Source: Membranipora membranacea
Lineage: Eukaryota > Bryozoa > Gymnolaemata > Cheilostomatida > Membraniporidae
Assembly (NCBI GenBank): GCA_914767715.1
Contig: OU612068.1
Span: 31,620,001-31,684,000 of the forward strand
Reading direction: 5' to 3'
DNA length: 64,000 nucleotides
The notes beneath the pieces are model-generated. The model saw only the letters and a program-made list of their open reading frames with translations. It made no database searches and was not told where the DNA came from. Below are positions 50,201 through 62,400 of the stretch, in pieces (within the stretch, counting starts at the first letter, position 1; every line of letters starts with the position of its first letter). A program made the position numbers and the translations under genes.

Positions 50201-52491
50201 AAACATGGCTACAGGCAGCGTTTGAAAGAGATTATACAGTTTTACCATGAAAGTTAATTCTCAGACATACATGCCGTTATTATCAAGCGTGGCGTGAACA
50301 CGAGATTTACAATTTGAACTGATCTGTGTAAGCATGTCTGTCTTACCTAGCTGTAGGCTCTGTTGGTAAGTTCTCCGTGTCAAGAAGATGCTCAGGAGAG
50401 TACAGGGCAGAATTTGACGAGTTGTCATCTTGAGCATAACATGATGAGAATAGCACATTTGACTTTGAGATTTCTAAAAACAACCTAAATCCTAAATTAA
50501 TCAGATTTAGGATGATCAGTCACCAGGTATCAGACTCACTCTTGGTATTTCAGTACTTTGCTCTTGAGGACAGGGTGCATGGAGCAAAACATATCTCACC
50601 GTGCTTTCATAGCATAGCCAAAAAATAATATAAATTTATGAATATACTGTAAGAGGTACTTGTCCCGGAAATCTAACCTGTATGTTTGTCCATATGTCTC
50701 GCTATGCTGGAAATGTACAGTCGATAACATGACAGATTTCCTTCTAATATAGAGCTCATATTCGCTTCACCAATAAACATGTTCACCTCACCGCTGTTGT
50801 CATAAGTTACGGATCCAGTTTTGATAAAACGGAATGGCTCCAAAAGACCTTGAAAACTAAAATAAAACGGGTTTAAAAAGTGTCAGTCTTCAAGACAATC
50901 TTGAGGGTTTAGTTTTCAAAGAACACTATTAAATGAGCAAAATGACTACCCGTTATGCAAACGGAATAACAGGAGCGGAAGGAGAGGAAAAAACAAAAAT
51001 ACCCTAGATGCGCAAGACTTTTTTGCAGGATGAAACAAATTAGACAGCTCTATATTTAAAAACAGAATCGGCAAAAACAAAAACAGAATGAGTGTCCCTA
51101 TCACAAACTGAACAGGCAGATAAATTGAAGTCTATGATTGACTTACAGGCGGCTGTCAAAAGGGCTACTGTATAGGAATGTAAGTCCTGTCATATTATCA
51201 TCTGGTTGTTTACATCTGAGGTTCTTCATGGATTCATCCGCCTCCACTTGTTTCATGATAGAATTGCTTCTGTTATTCCTCAGTTGTCCATAACTTTCCT
51301 GTAAATTAGAATAATGGATGAGAAATACTTCTTCTAGTCTCTTTTTAATGGGCAATTATGTCTTTCTACACAAAAGATGGCTGGGGTTCCCGGCAGAAAA
51401 AGCCAGACAATGCTAGACAAAAAGAGATAGCGAGGAAAAGCATAGGTATTGAGCATGCCTGGAATCAAACAAAGAAATGTGAAAATGAATGAGCCTGTCG
51501 TCAAAAAGCATAACACAGACTCACAGTCCCACTCACAGCAGTCAAGTCAGAGACCTGTAGTCGGGGCTCCCTGTAAAACAACATGCTCATCTTATTGAGT
51601 TCTCATATAAATATTGCAACACCTGATGTATATCATCAATGGTTGCAAACATCGATGATGATAACAGCATCACTACAATATTTTAGCAAAATGGTGAAGA
51701 ATAGGAATCATCCACTCTTTGTGGAAGGGGACATAACTCGTGCCCTTTGTTATCTTCTATTCTCATATAAATTTCCTGGAATGTTGCGAGCATCAGATAA
51801 GGCAGGCAGTGGCTAAGTGTGGAACATAGTAGCTGATATACTTGGAGCACTATACTATAGTGTTTACGATTAGGTTAGATAATTGGCCAATCCAACTATC
51901 AGCAATACAAATTATTGGCTAACACAAAAAAATTATTGTCGAATGATGGAAAAGGCTCAGAGAATCAGCTCATACAGCATAAGATAATAAATAAATTTGT
52001 TCTGTTTGAATGCTATTATTAGCACACGCCTTTTTCTGCATATTATTGAGTTTTTTTTATAAAACGTTGCAAATACCTATGCAGCGGTTCTGATCACAGT
52101 ATAATTTTGCTAGCAACAAACAAAAAGATTCATGTCAATTGTCAATTTACAGCAAACTTGATATTAAATTTTCCATTCCTATACCTTCTCTTGTTCAAAG
52201 TGAAATGACTGACCTGTTGTGTCGAGTCAATATGGAGATGAAAGCATCTAATAATGGTCCTGAACTTCCTGCCATGTCCCTAGTATAGTCTGATGAAGAA
52301 GCATATAGTCGTCTTATATCCTGTGTAACAGGTTGGGATACAGAGGCACTCCATAGTTCTCCACATCTTATTTTGAAACTATTATCTCTATGTGTGTCCC
52401 ATAACTTAGAGCCATATAAAGACAGAACTTCTCTCCCAATATCAAAACTGAGTTGTCTTGTGTTGTGCTGTCTGTTTGTCACAGCCATCAT
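47249..52491 (-). CDS. Unrecognised protein, 11 exons, Gln/Pro-rich C-terminal half
   Basis: Exons in transcript order: 52214-52491, 51537-51570, 51147-51298, 50678-50856, 50347-50473, 50058-50170, 49322-49629, 48870-49124, 48258-48611, 47624-47826, 47249-47330. The sum is 2085 bases, about 694 residues. Phases agree at every junction except that the 49322/49124 junction has an alternative (a donor near 49400 with an acceptor giving a start at 49131). No signal peptide or membrane segment is seen. The N-terminal third looks folded (LSFDIGREVLSLYGSKLW; FQGLLEPFRFIKTGSVTYD; LSCYRLYISSIARHMDKHT). The middle is Ser-rich and acidic. The C-terminal part is low-complexity with Gln, Pro and His (HIQQLLMQPVQHAP), then ends in a short helix-like SAVEQMKFQASMNYLSRQ. 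This resembles the build of a transcription regulator or adaptor, but I do not recognise the family. The Met at 52491 follows an upstream in-frame stop; a further 5' exon is possible. Confidence 0.7.
49908..49930. repeat. (AT)n microsatellite
   Basis: About 11 AT dinucleotides in an intron of the unrecognised gene. Confidence 0.85.
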
Positions 52492-52720
52492 ACCTGTCAC
52501 TAAATTATCAATAGACACAAAGTTGAATGTCTATCAGTTTGAAGGATAACCATCATTACTATCTGAGGGTATGCTAATAAAATCTGGAAACAGTGACTAA
52601 AATCATTAAACTGTTGGTTTGGTGTTAGAAACAAGACATTACTCATGGTTTATGAGCAAAATCTAGGTATACCTTGACACAACTTGCATTATATCCCCTT
52701 GTAAATTAAGTGCTCTATTT

Positions 52721-52881
52721 ATTGCCCTTTTTTAGTCACTACCCACGCCGACTCAAAAGAGAAATTTAAGACACTAAAATCTTAGTATACTTTCAAACAA
52801 CTTACATTATCTCCCCTTGTAACCTTAGTGTTTAAAATTTCTCTTTTGAGCGGGCGTGGGTAGTGACTATAAAAGGGCAAT
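52721..52881. mobile_element. MITE with 46-bp terminal inverted repeats
   Basis: The left arm 52721-52766 (starting ATTGCCCTTTT and containing GTCACTACCCACGCC) pairs with the right arm 52836-52881 with few mismatches. The 69-bp middle resembles the sequence just left of the element (52660-52715, both with ATCCCCTTGTAA-like text), so a partial duplication occurred. No coding capacity. Confidence 0.8.
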
Positions 52882-53870
52882 ACTCTCAGCTTGTATACCT
52901 CCTAAAATTGAGTATTAACTAGAGATGAAAGTAAAATAGATGCTTTAGATGACCTTGTATTTACACAAAATTTATATAATTATACATTATTATAATATTT
53001 ATAAATTTTTTTTTCATTTGTCACTTCCATTTTTGTAATCAACAACTGCACGATGTTTGTAATTTTATGCCATAGAGTTATTATATAATAACTCTATGCT
53101 TTATGTCCCAATTGACATACGACACATTGGATAATCTTGTAGTTGATCAATAGTGCCAGATGTCTGTTATATTTCAAGATTGTTTATTCAACAAAGGAGT
53201 AATAGGACCCCCTTGATACAATCCATATCTAAAATCAATAGCTCAGAAAACGACCTGGCCAGAAACTACAGTTTAGTAAACCAAATGAGTGGTGTAACCT
53301 GAATGCCAACGCATGAATATATGTAGAATGTGAGGCAGTTTGCAATGTTCATTAATTCAAAGGTATTAAGTCTGGAAGTAGCTTGTACAGTTGTCACAAA
53401 AGGTCAAGGAATTTTATTTGAACTCTTGAAACCACCAATTAAAACTTTCATGGATTACCTCTCACCCTAAGGGTCTGGTATGACCTTTACAGATCTTATT
53501 TTAGGTTCTTGTTCCTACTGGATAGCGCAACCTTAGCTAGCCTTGATAAGCTTCTATTTTGCCGTTGAAATGAGGCTAGACCTCACTGTTTTTAGAACAG
53601 ATTGCGCTTCATCACCTTGTCCCAGCGATCGACAAAGACAACCCAACCTCGGAAGAACCTCGGGAAAACCTCTCCATTGCTGTGAAACTCACAACAACAG
53701 AGCTTATTATGTACAGTTCCTTACAAAAAACCTGAACAATTTTTTTTAAATGAGCAGTTCTAAATAATTTCTGTAGACTCAAGACTTTCAAAAGTTTCTG
53801 ATGGAGGCTCCTGAGGGAAAAAATAAAAATGCATGTTAATGTACCAGTACCATCACAAAAAAACTGCCAC
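52882..53870. other. intergenic
   Basis: No gene recognised. Holds a perfect 28-bp palindrome at 53071-53098 (CATAGAGTTATTAT followed by its reverse complement). Confidence 0.4.
53071..53098. repeat. perfect 28-bp palindrome
   Basis: CATAGAGTTATTAT followed immediately by its exact reverse complement, with no loop. The surrounding sequence is AT-rich. Confidence 0.85.
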
Positions 53871-53889
53871 ACTATCCAGATATATAAAC

Positions 53890-54145
53890 CAAGGAGTTAA
53901 AGACACTCCTTGTATAAACCCGCCAAGCATATCGCCAGCCGTAATCATCCTAACCAATACTTTATTCAACAGCCTAACACTGTCTACCACCAAAGACCCT
54001 TCTTTATCAGGACAGCTCGTAAGTGGAATGGATTACCAACCAACAGCTCACTTCTCCGGCCCCCAAACATCAAGGCAAAAGCTGTCCAGTGTCCAACGTT
54101 GTTGCAGACCTGGAAACGTTCAGCTGACTAATGAAAAATAGGTAT
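53890..54145 (+). mobile_element. LINE C-terminal fragment
   Basis: From about 53910 the plus strand reads HPNQYFIQQPNTVYHQR then FFIRTARKWNGLP, the conserved C-terminal pattern of many non-LTR reverse transcriptases (hydrophobic-FFPRTIRDWNxLP). It is followed by LINE-like 3' sequence up to about 54250. Nothing of the catalytic domain remains. Confidence 0.75.
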
Positions 54146-54249
54146 AACGAGCTTTATTTCCCATGTCACAGCTTGATGCCGGTGCTGGAGACTATGCTGA
54201 CAATTGCAAATACGAATGTAAATATGTAACTTCCCTGGTGAAACTTACT

Positions 54250-56450
54250 CCGGCATGCACATACTACATTACATTTGAATCATTGATCATGGGTTTGACC
54301 CTCAGTGGTACCGTTCATGCAACCTACTGATTTGACTGTCGGGTGTCAGCATCTCTGGTCATTAACAGTTGCAAAAATCATTTGGCGATTATGACTTGAC
54401 CCAAATAGGAAATTATTTGCGGTATACAATGCTGGCATATGATATACTTTTGTTTGTAAATAGTAAACTGTACTGCCAAGCAAGTAACTAATATAATAAT
54501 CATAATGTACTGTTACCTGTAACAATGTTGAGCTGATCTGAATTCATTGGCTGTTGTTATATTGAACTGTAACACCTTACCTTAGCTTACTAGCTAGCTA
54601 AACTAGCCAGACTTTGCCTAAACCACTTCTTTCTTACATAACATACATTATTATTGTTAAAGTAATTAATACTTTGAACATACAACAATATACAATACAT
54701 AGTAACATACATACAATACATACACTTATCTCTGCTATGCATGAATTTCCCTCTTCATGGTGAAGAGTGCATTCACCAACTCCTCTGGTTTCACATCAAT
54801 CATAACACCACTTATACACCAAAACACTTTGGCATCTATGAGAAGCAGAAGCCTTCCACTATTGCATGGTGTAAAACACGACGTCTTGACAATCCCCTGT
54901 CCATATATTGCCCTGACATAATTTCAAGCCAGTATCCTCACCCTCTGCAGAGTCAGCTGACTCTCAGATTAATATTAATAATCATTAATATGTCGGATAA
55001 TAGCACATTATAACGATGAGAATTTATCTAAAACAGTTTTAAAGTTGATTCACTAAAACTCATGACTTCACTCCTCCATAGTAGTATGTAAACAATTCAA
55101 ACCAATGACAATCATGAAAGTAAAATTAGCATACTACTACAAGAAGCCACACCTGTCTTCTTCATGCATTACATTCTTGTTCTTAGGCCAGTTGTCATCA
55201 GGTCAGGCCTGTGAGCAGCTCACCTCTCCACCTATGAGAATCTGCTTTGCACAAAGAAGTCACTAATCCTTCCCACACCAGGTGTGTGACTTTGAGTTTG
55301 ACTGACGTGACAGTGGAGTGAGTTGTGACTGAGAGTGTCACCACCGTGACCACTGCAAATAACCTGTTGAATGTAAGGGACACCCCTACTTCTCTACTAC
55401 CCCTAGTAAGTGATGTTACAGTTACAGGTCCATTCGATGGGGTTCCACCAAGGAAAGCCAGCCTCACAATACAGACTAGCACTTAGGGACGCAGGAGTGG
55501 CTGCTGCACTAATGGAGTTTGGCTAGTGACTAGTGTTCCTTAGTACTTACTAATTATGTCAAGTGTGTATAGCTGTTCTGCTGTGACGGTCTCTATGTTG
55601 TGTTTTAAAGTATCCAGTGAATGGCCATCTGCCACATATCTCTGTAGGCCTTACAAGGGCCATCCGCTTATGGGAGATACCCATCCGGCATTGCTTACTG
55701 GCCATCCAATTCATCTTGTATTAATCTCGAAGTATGAATGTCACAAAGCTATCAGGTTGACCATTTGACAATAATGTTGGGCACCAAATATCCATTCGGA
55801 TTAGGTAATGTGTTGACGCTGGTCACAAATCAACCCAGATGGGCTTGGATCAGAAATATTTGCTGTAACCCACCCCATCTGGATGGGTTTGTTGCCCTGG
55901 TGATGAGTAAGTGACTACAACCCATCCTCCTCTGTTATGAACCAATCCGCCTCTGTCAAATTTGTGTCCTGATAGTTTTGTTCAACCGGATGTCATTAGG
56001 CACCCAGTGGTTGTGCGAGTGCCAACTGGATACCTATAAATTATCAACCACCGGATGCCATGCGGACAGCTGGCAGTTGCAAATAGGCATCTGGATGGTT
56101 TATTAGTGCAGTAACCCATGCATAAGCACCAATGTATTTTTTTTTAATAAGTTCAGTAGCAACCTCACGGCACCACACCTTGCAACACTAGGCTCTAAAG
56201 CATGGTAGGTTGGTGCGACACTAGGCTCTAAAGCATGGTAGGTCGGTGCATGTGGTATGCATTTCAACATTGAGCAATGCATACACAAGGATGTCATATG
56301 CATGATTTTAAAAGCATGCATTAGTGTGTCATGCCACAGTACTGCAATTTTATTGCAAATGTCTGATATTAATTATAAAAGGAACAAAAATTTTACTTTG
56401 TAGAACTTTTCCAAACTCATGCGTTCAACGACCAGGACACATAAAAGACA
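54250..56450. other. intergenic, upstream of the ZIP gene
   Basis: No coding exon supported. Features seen: scattered, partly palindromic CCATCC/GGATGG motifs between about 55620 and 56100, including CCCATCTGGATGGG near 55874, and a two-copy tandem at 56183-56250. The promoter of the ZIP gene must lie at the right end. I cannot point to a defined metal-response element. Confidence 0.4.
56183..56250. repeat. two-copy tandem repeat, about 34 bp
   Basis: ACACTAGGCTCTAAAGCATG followed by GTAGGT(T/C)GGTGC occurs twice back to back, nearly identical, about 200 bp upstream of the ZIP start codon. Confidence 0.8.
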
Positions 56451-59400
56451 ATGAAGACATGCAGATTTATGTGTGAGTTTTGTTTTCTGGGGCTCTGTTT
56501 ACCCGCTGTTGCTTGCCAGTTGAACTTCACAAATGTGATATATGGTCAGTACGGGTTTGGTGATGGCGTTACCCAACAGCTCAGCCCTGAGAATCTCACT
56601 AAATTGATAAATACGGTGCTTGATGGTAGATACTACAACACAGACCTTTTAGAAGCTGTTGACAAAGATGTTTCATCTAATAAGGTGAGTTATGAATACA
56701 GCTTTCAGTTCCTTACTGTTTTTTTGTGAAAACGCATGAATGGTAAATACTGGTACACGTTTGTTTTACACCCTATGCCGTTCTATCTTTCTTACTTATA
56801 ATGTCATGCATACTTTTGGCAGATCTGTCATACACCATATTCACCAAACCATACATCGTTGCTTCCGATCTCAGAATTCGAGTCTTATTGTCCAGAGATT
56901 CTCTATTCTCTCACCCAAGATTGTGTAAAATCTGAGGAGGAAATACATCACCACCATCATCATACTGATGTTGGCAATAAACCTAAACCATCTGCCTTAT
57001 CAGGTAAAATATAAATGTGTAGAACAAGTGAGACTTCTAATCTTTTTACATTTTGTGACCAATTTCCATCTGACCATCCAGCATAGGACAGGACACCGTA
57101 TACAGCTAAATTGAGGCACTCAATTCTGGTGACATCCCACATTGAATTTTGTAGTGGCAATGATGATGTCCACTTTCAAGGTCTTTTATTGATACTCGGT
57201 CGCTTTTGGGTTTGAAAATTGCTTGACATTTAGCAGCTTCTTGTGGTCAATTCAATGTTGATTTTTATTTAAAAAAATCTTTTAGATGAAAACTAATAAC
57301 AAACTGATCACGACAAGCTGCTGGATCTATTGCAATTTTTTAAACTCAAAATCCGATTAAAATTTATAATAGGCCTATGTACATGAAAAAGTGTCCTCTA
57401 ATATTTCAATAAACACAACTGTATGTTGGGGCTTAACCTTTATGAACATGAGGAATTATGATATCAGAATAAGCAGTTATCGATCTTCTCATCTTCCCAA
57501 TTTTCTTCACAACTTGGCCTACATGTATAGATGAAGCTCCCAGAATAATGATGCACTTTTATTAGAGATAATCTTGAGTACCAGCTGTACAACTGCGTTT
57601 TTTCTTATCAAGTGGCATTATTTTGTTTTGTATTAAATCAGTAACACTATAACATGAATGTATTGTATTTTGACATAAGCTGCCGATACAAATGTCATAT
57701 AATCCGAATGTTTGATTTTTTACAGTGTGGGGATATGGACTGCTCTTTGTCACCCTGATTAATCTGTGCTCTCTTGCCGGTGTTGTTGTCTTACCTCTGA
57801 TGAACAAATCATTCTACTCAACACTACTGATGTTCTTGATCGCACTAGCTGTTGGGAGCCTGGCTGCCAGCGGGGTGCTTGTTCTTATTCCAGAGGTGAA
57901 TAATACTATTGTTCTGCTGTGTCTCAGGCTGTCAGATGTCTAGGTCTTATATAACTTCTTGTAATCATTCTACTATGGCTATATTACTTTCAAGCAACCA
58001 CGCAATTCTTGGGAAAACATTGACTGATAATATGACCATGGGTGATTTATTTATCCATTGAACTTATTTATGTCGGTGATCATCGCTAGGATTCATGTTT
58101 GGATTCCACGATTCATGTTCAAACAAGGATATTGTCTGATCGCGAATGGGTGTTTGTTTTTGGAGCGTATAGTGCCGCTAAAAGGATATCACTTGAACGA
58201 TTTACATTAACTCCACACTTTCTTGTGAATTTGATAGCATCTTGAAACCACTAAATTGTGATAGTGGTCAAGTTCCAATTGTTAAAAAGCCCCAAACACT
58301 CAAGCTATCAAGGGTTTGAGGTGTAGGCTTTCACAAAGGAGGATGTAAAAAAAATTGTTGATTTTTTTACAAATGCTCTTTATTGTGTTTCATTAATCCT
58401 CTATAGTGTTTACTATTACTACGATGGCAATGACCTGAACTCTGACTACATTTTGGCTTACAGGCGTTTCAGATAATAGAACGAAAGGGATATTTGTGGA
58501 AGGCTTGTGTTATTATGGGTGGCGTATATTTATTCTTTATCACCGAACGAGTTCTCAAGATGATCACGGATCATTGTACTGTGAGTACCCCCCTTCAAAA
58601 GTCACTTATGTGATATATTAAGTCCAACCCCCTCCCCCTCCCCCTCCCCCCAGTGTGAAGCTTACCCTTGCACAAAATGACATATGAAAGGTGGCATTGA
58701 AGTAGCCTATTTAATTCTGAAACAATCTGATAGATGTCCATCTATCTCATGTTTTCATGGAACTAACTTATCTAGCTTATTTTATTATTCCTACTAGTTT
58801 AATAATGTCACTAACATGTACCTATATATGCATTGTTTGGTTATGAGCTGTAGTTTTATAATATCACTTCACCACCATCCATGCCAAGGTTTTTGTTGCA
58901 GAGAAGAAGAAATGACAATGAAGAACACAAGCAGACCAGTGTGGTGTCAGAGGCTGATGTTGTTCCCTCTATACCCATGGTTACCTATGTAGATATTGAC
59001 AGGAATGAGCCAAGTCAAAATGGCACCCCTAAATATGACTCTAGCAATTCTACAAACACAGAGGATCAGGTAAAGTTTAAAACAACTACCTCGATCAACA
59101 CATTGTCCTTTCTAATGATATTTTCCCCTGAGCACTTGTCCAAATTTTTTTTTCCGGATATATATTTTAAATTGTTGAATAATTGGGAATGTTAAAATTT
59201 AAGTTTGATTGAGTCCAAGAGTTGTTATCCCACCAATGATATTGGAATCAATTTATTATTTTAAATTCTCAATAATAAGTAATGCTGAATTTTAAGTCTC
59301 ACTAAAAAGTGATCAGTATCGTAAAACATCATCATAATTTCTGACAGTGACAGTGTTAATGATTTCATGCTATCTCTAAACAGGCACAAAAACTGTTGGT

Positions 59401-62400
59401 GGCGCAGGTAATGTACTAGACTGTCGGTCACTTCTTTTTGTCTAGCTGTCTGCTTTTGTTTCAATCTTGTGATACGTGTTGATTGATGATGTCGTTGCAC
59501 CAGTTTGCTGTGTTTGAGCTTCAGCCAGTATCTCTCCTAACATATTATTATAAACTCTTTCATCTTGCCATTCTCCCTGTTGCCATTCACTTTGATTATA
59601 TTTGTTTCATTGTGTGTTTCAAGGGTTTTGTTTAGTGTGTTGTTTTCTTGGCTGATACTGGTAGCCTACCTCTCCCATTTCAGTGGTGTGATTGTACATA
59701 GATAAAGATATTTATCAACCACATAAATTTTATTTCACAATGTGCCTCCATCGTTTCACGTAGCCATATTACCAGTTTAGAGCCTGTGGTCCAACAATAA
59801 CATACCATTGTCTCCATTACTCTATTACAGTAGCCTTGTCATGCGATTAATTGTTTTGTTTTTGGGGTAAAAACAAAACAGAAAAGTAGCTGCGTGACAA
59901 CGCTAGTATAACAGTGTGCTAGCTTTGGCTGTTCCTTTCTTATAATATTATCGATCTCAATCATTCAAAGAGAATGCCAAGACTAAAACCTTCAGATTGA
60001 GGCATCGTATCTAGCTGGTCTGTACTACTTCTCATTATTTCCAGGTGGGTGCAGGTGGAGATAAAATTTGTAATGGAGATGGATTAAATGGTCAAGTTAA
60101 AGTCAACGGCTCTTCTGCTAAGAGTTGGCAGAAAAAAGAAAAGAAACCAGTAGCGACTGTGGCGTGGATGATTATATTTGGAGATGCATTCCACAATTTT
60201 ATTGATGGCTTATCCATAGGTAAACGATAGGCAATGTAATTGAATGAAATATATAAAATGGACTGTACACCTGTGTTATAATATGATTCTCATGGGGCAA
60301 ATTGTAGTCATAATATTTTTTATCCGTTTTCAACCGCAATTGGAAATTTAAGTTCATCAAACTGTGATACATTGTTCATATCTGGCTTGCTTGAAGTTAT
60401 CCTTACTTATAAGGTATAAAGATAAGGAAAGAATGAGAGCCTCATCGAGGGAAAGTGTTGATGATAGGAAAGTCGGCCATGTCTCCCCAGAAAGAAGCTG
60501 TCCCGTAGATCCGATGCAGTCTTTAAATGTTTACAATCAATTTACCATGTTTTAGGAGCTGCGTTTTCTGACAGTATCTTACTTGGAGTTAGTATCTGCA
60601 TTGCTGTGCTGTGTGAGGAGCTCCCTCATGAACTAGGTAAGCTCTTTGGTTTTGCCCTAACAGATTTTCTTTTATCCGCGTGTTGAGGCGATACGTTACA
60701 AGTAGTAACATTTGAATATTTACTCTATTGAGCTAAAATAGATTATATGTAGTATGTAAATGGCTTGGAAACATGAAACTGCAACCCCACATGCTTATAA
60801 CTTCACAACAATAAGTAAGAAATTACAGATGTAAGTCCTAGGACCAAATGTTCACCGGGAAATAAAACATAATATTCAAACTGGTTCTTGCATCAACCAT
60901 GTAATCATCCTTCATAACCGTGGTGATATCGTTCTGTTGCAGGAGATTTTGCCATCTTGTTGAATGCTGGAATGAGTAAGAAGCGAGCCCTACTCTTAAA
61001 CTTTTTGTCAGCCTGCACCTGCTACTTGGGTTTGATTTGCGGCATCACGTTATCACAGGTGTCTGATGCTAAACCCTGGATACTTGGGATAGCTGGTGGG
61101 ATGTTCCTCTATATATCTTTGGCTGATATGGTACGTTCTCCCTAAAAACAAATTATTGAGTTGCTTGATATCCTCCGCATTAGTAATCCTTTTATTCTGT
61201 CAGCCATTACCAGCATAGTAGTAGGATATCTGCCATGACGAACCAAAGTTCAGGAAAAATCGGAATAACAAGGGAGAAAGCGATTAATAAGAGGGGGAAA
61301 GTGATACTATACATTGTTATATACTATACATTGTTATATACTATACATTGTTATATACTATACATTGTTATATACTATACATTGTTATATACTATACATT
61401 GTTATATACTATACATTGTTATATACTATACATTGTTATATACTATACATTGTTATATACTATACATTGTTATATACTATACATTGTTATATACTATACA
61501 TTACTATACATTGTTATATACTATACATTGTTATATACTATACATTGTTATATACTATACATTGTTATATACTATCCATTGTTATATACTATACATTGTT
61601 ATATACTATACATTGTTATATACTATACATTGTTATATACTATACATTACTATACATTGTTATATACTATACATTACTATACATTGTTATATACTATACA
61701 TTGTTATATACTATACATTGTTATATACTATACATTACTATACATACTATTACTATTACTACATTACTATTACTATTACTATACTATACATTGTTATATA
61801 CTATACATTACTATTACTACATTACTATTACTATTACTATACTATACATTGTTATATACTATACATTACTATTACTACATTACTATTACTATTACTATAC
61901 TATACATTGTTATATACTATACATTACTATACATTGTTATATACTATACATTGTTATATACTATACATTGTTATATACTATACATTGTTATATACTATAC
62001 ATTGTTATACATACTATTACTACATTACTATTACTATACTATACATTGTTATATACTATACATTACTATACATTGTTATATACTATACATTGTTATATAC
62101 TATACATTGTTATATACTATACATTGTTATATACTATACATTGTTATATACTATACATTGTTATATACTATACATTGTTATATACTATACATTGTTATAT
62201 ACTATACATTGTTATATACTATACATTGTTATATACTATACATTACTATACATTGTTATATACTATACATTACTATACATACTATTACTATTACTATACT
62301 ATACATTGTTATATACTATACATTACTATACATTGTTATATACTATACATTGTTATATACTATACATTACTATACATTGTTATATACTATACATTGTTAT

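Noticed and set aside
54741-55013. Plus-strand 90-residue frame
   Set aside because: Low-information composition and no splice context or domain.
60364-60555. 63-residue frame in ZIP intron 6 ([18 protein letters not shown] part)
   Set aside because: It looks somewhat protein-like, but exons 6 and 7 join in perfect phase without it, and including it would disrupt the conserved helix 4-5 region.
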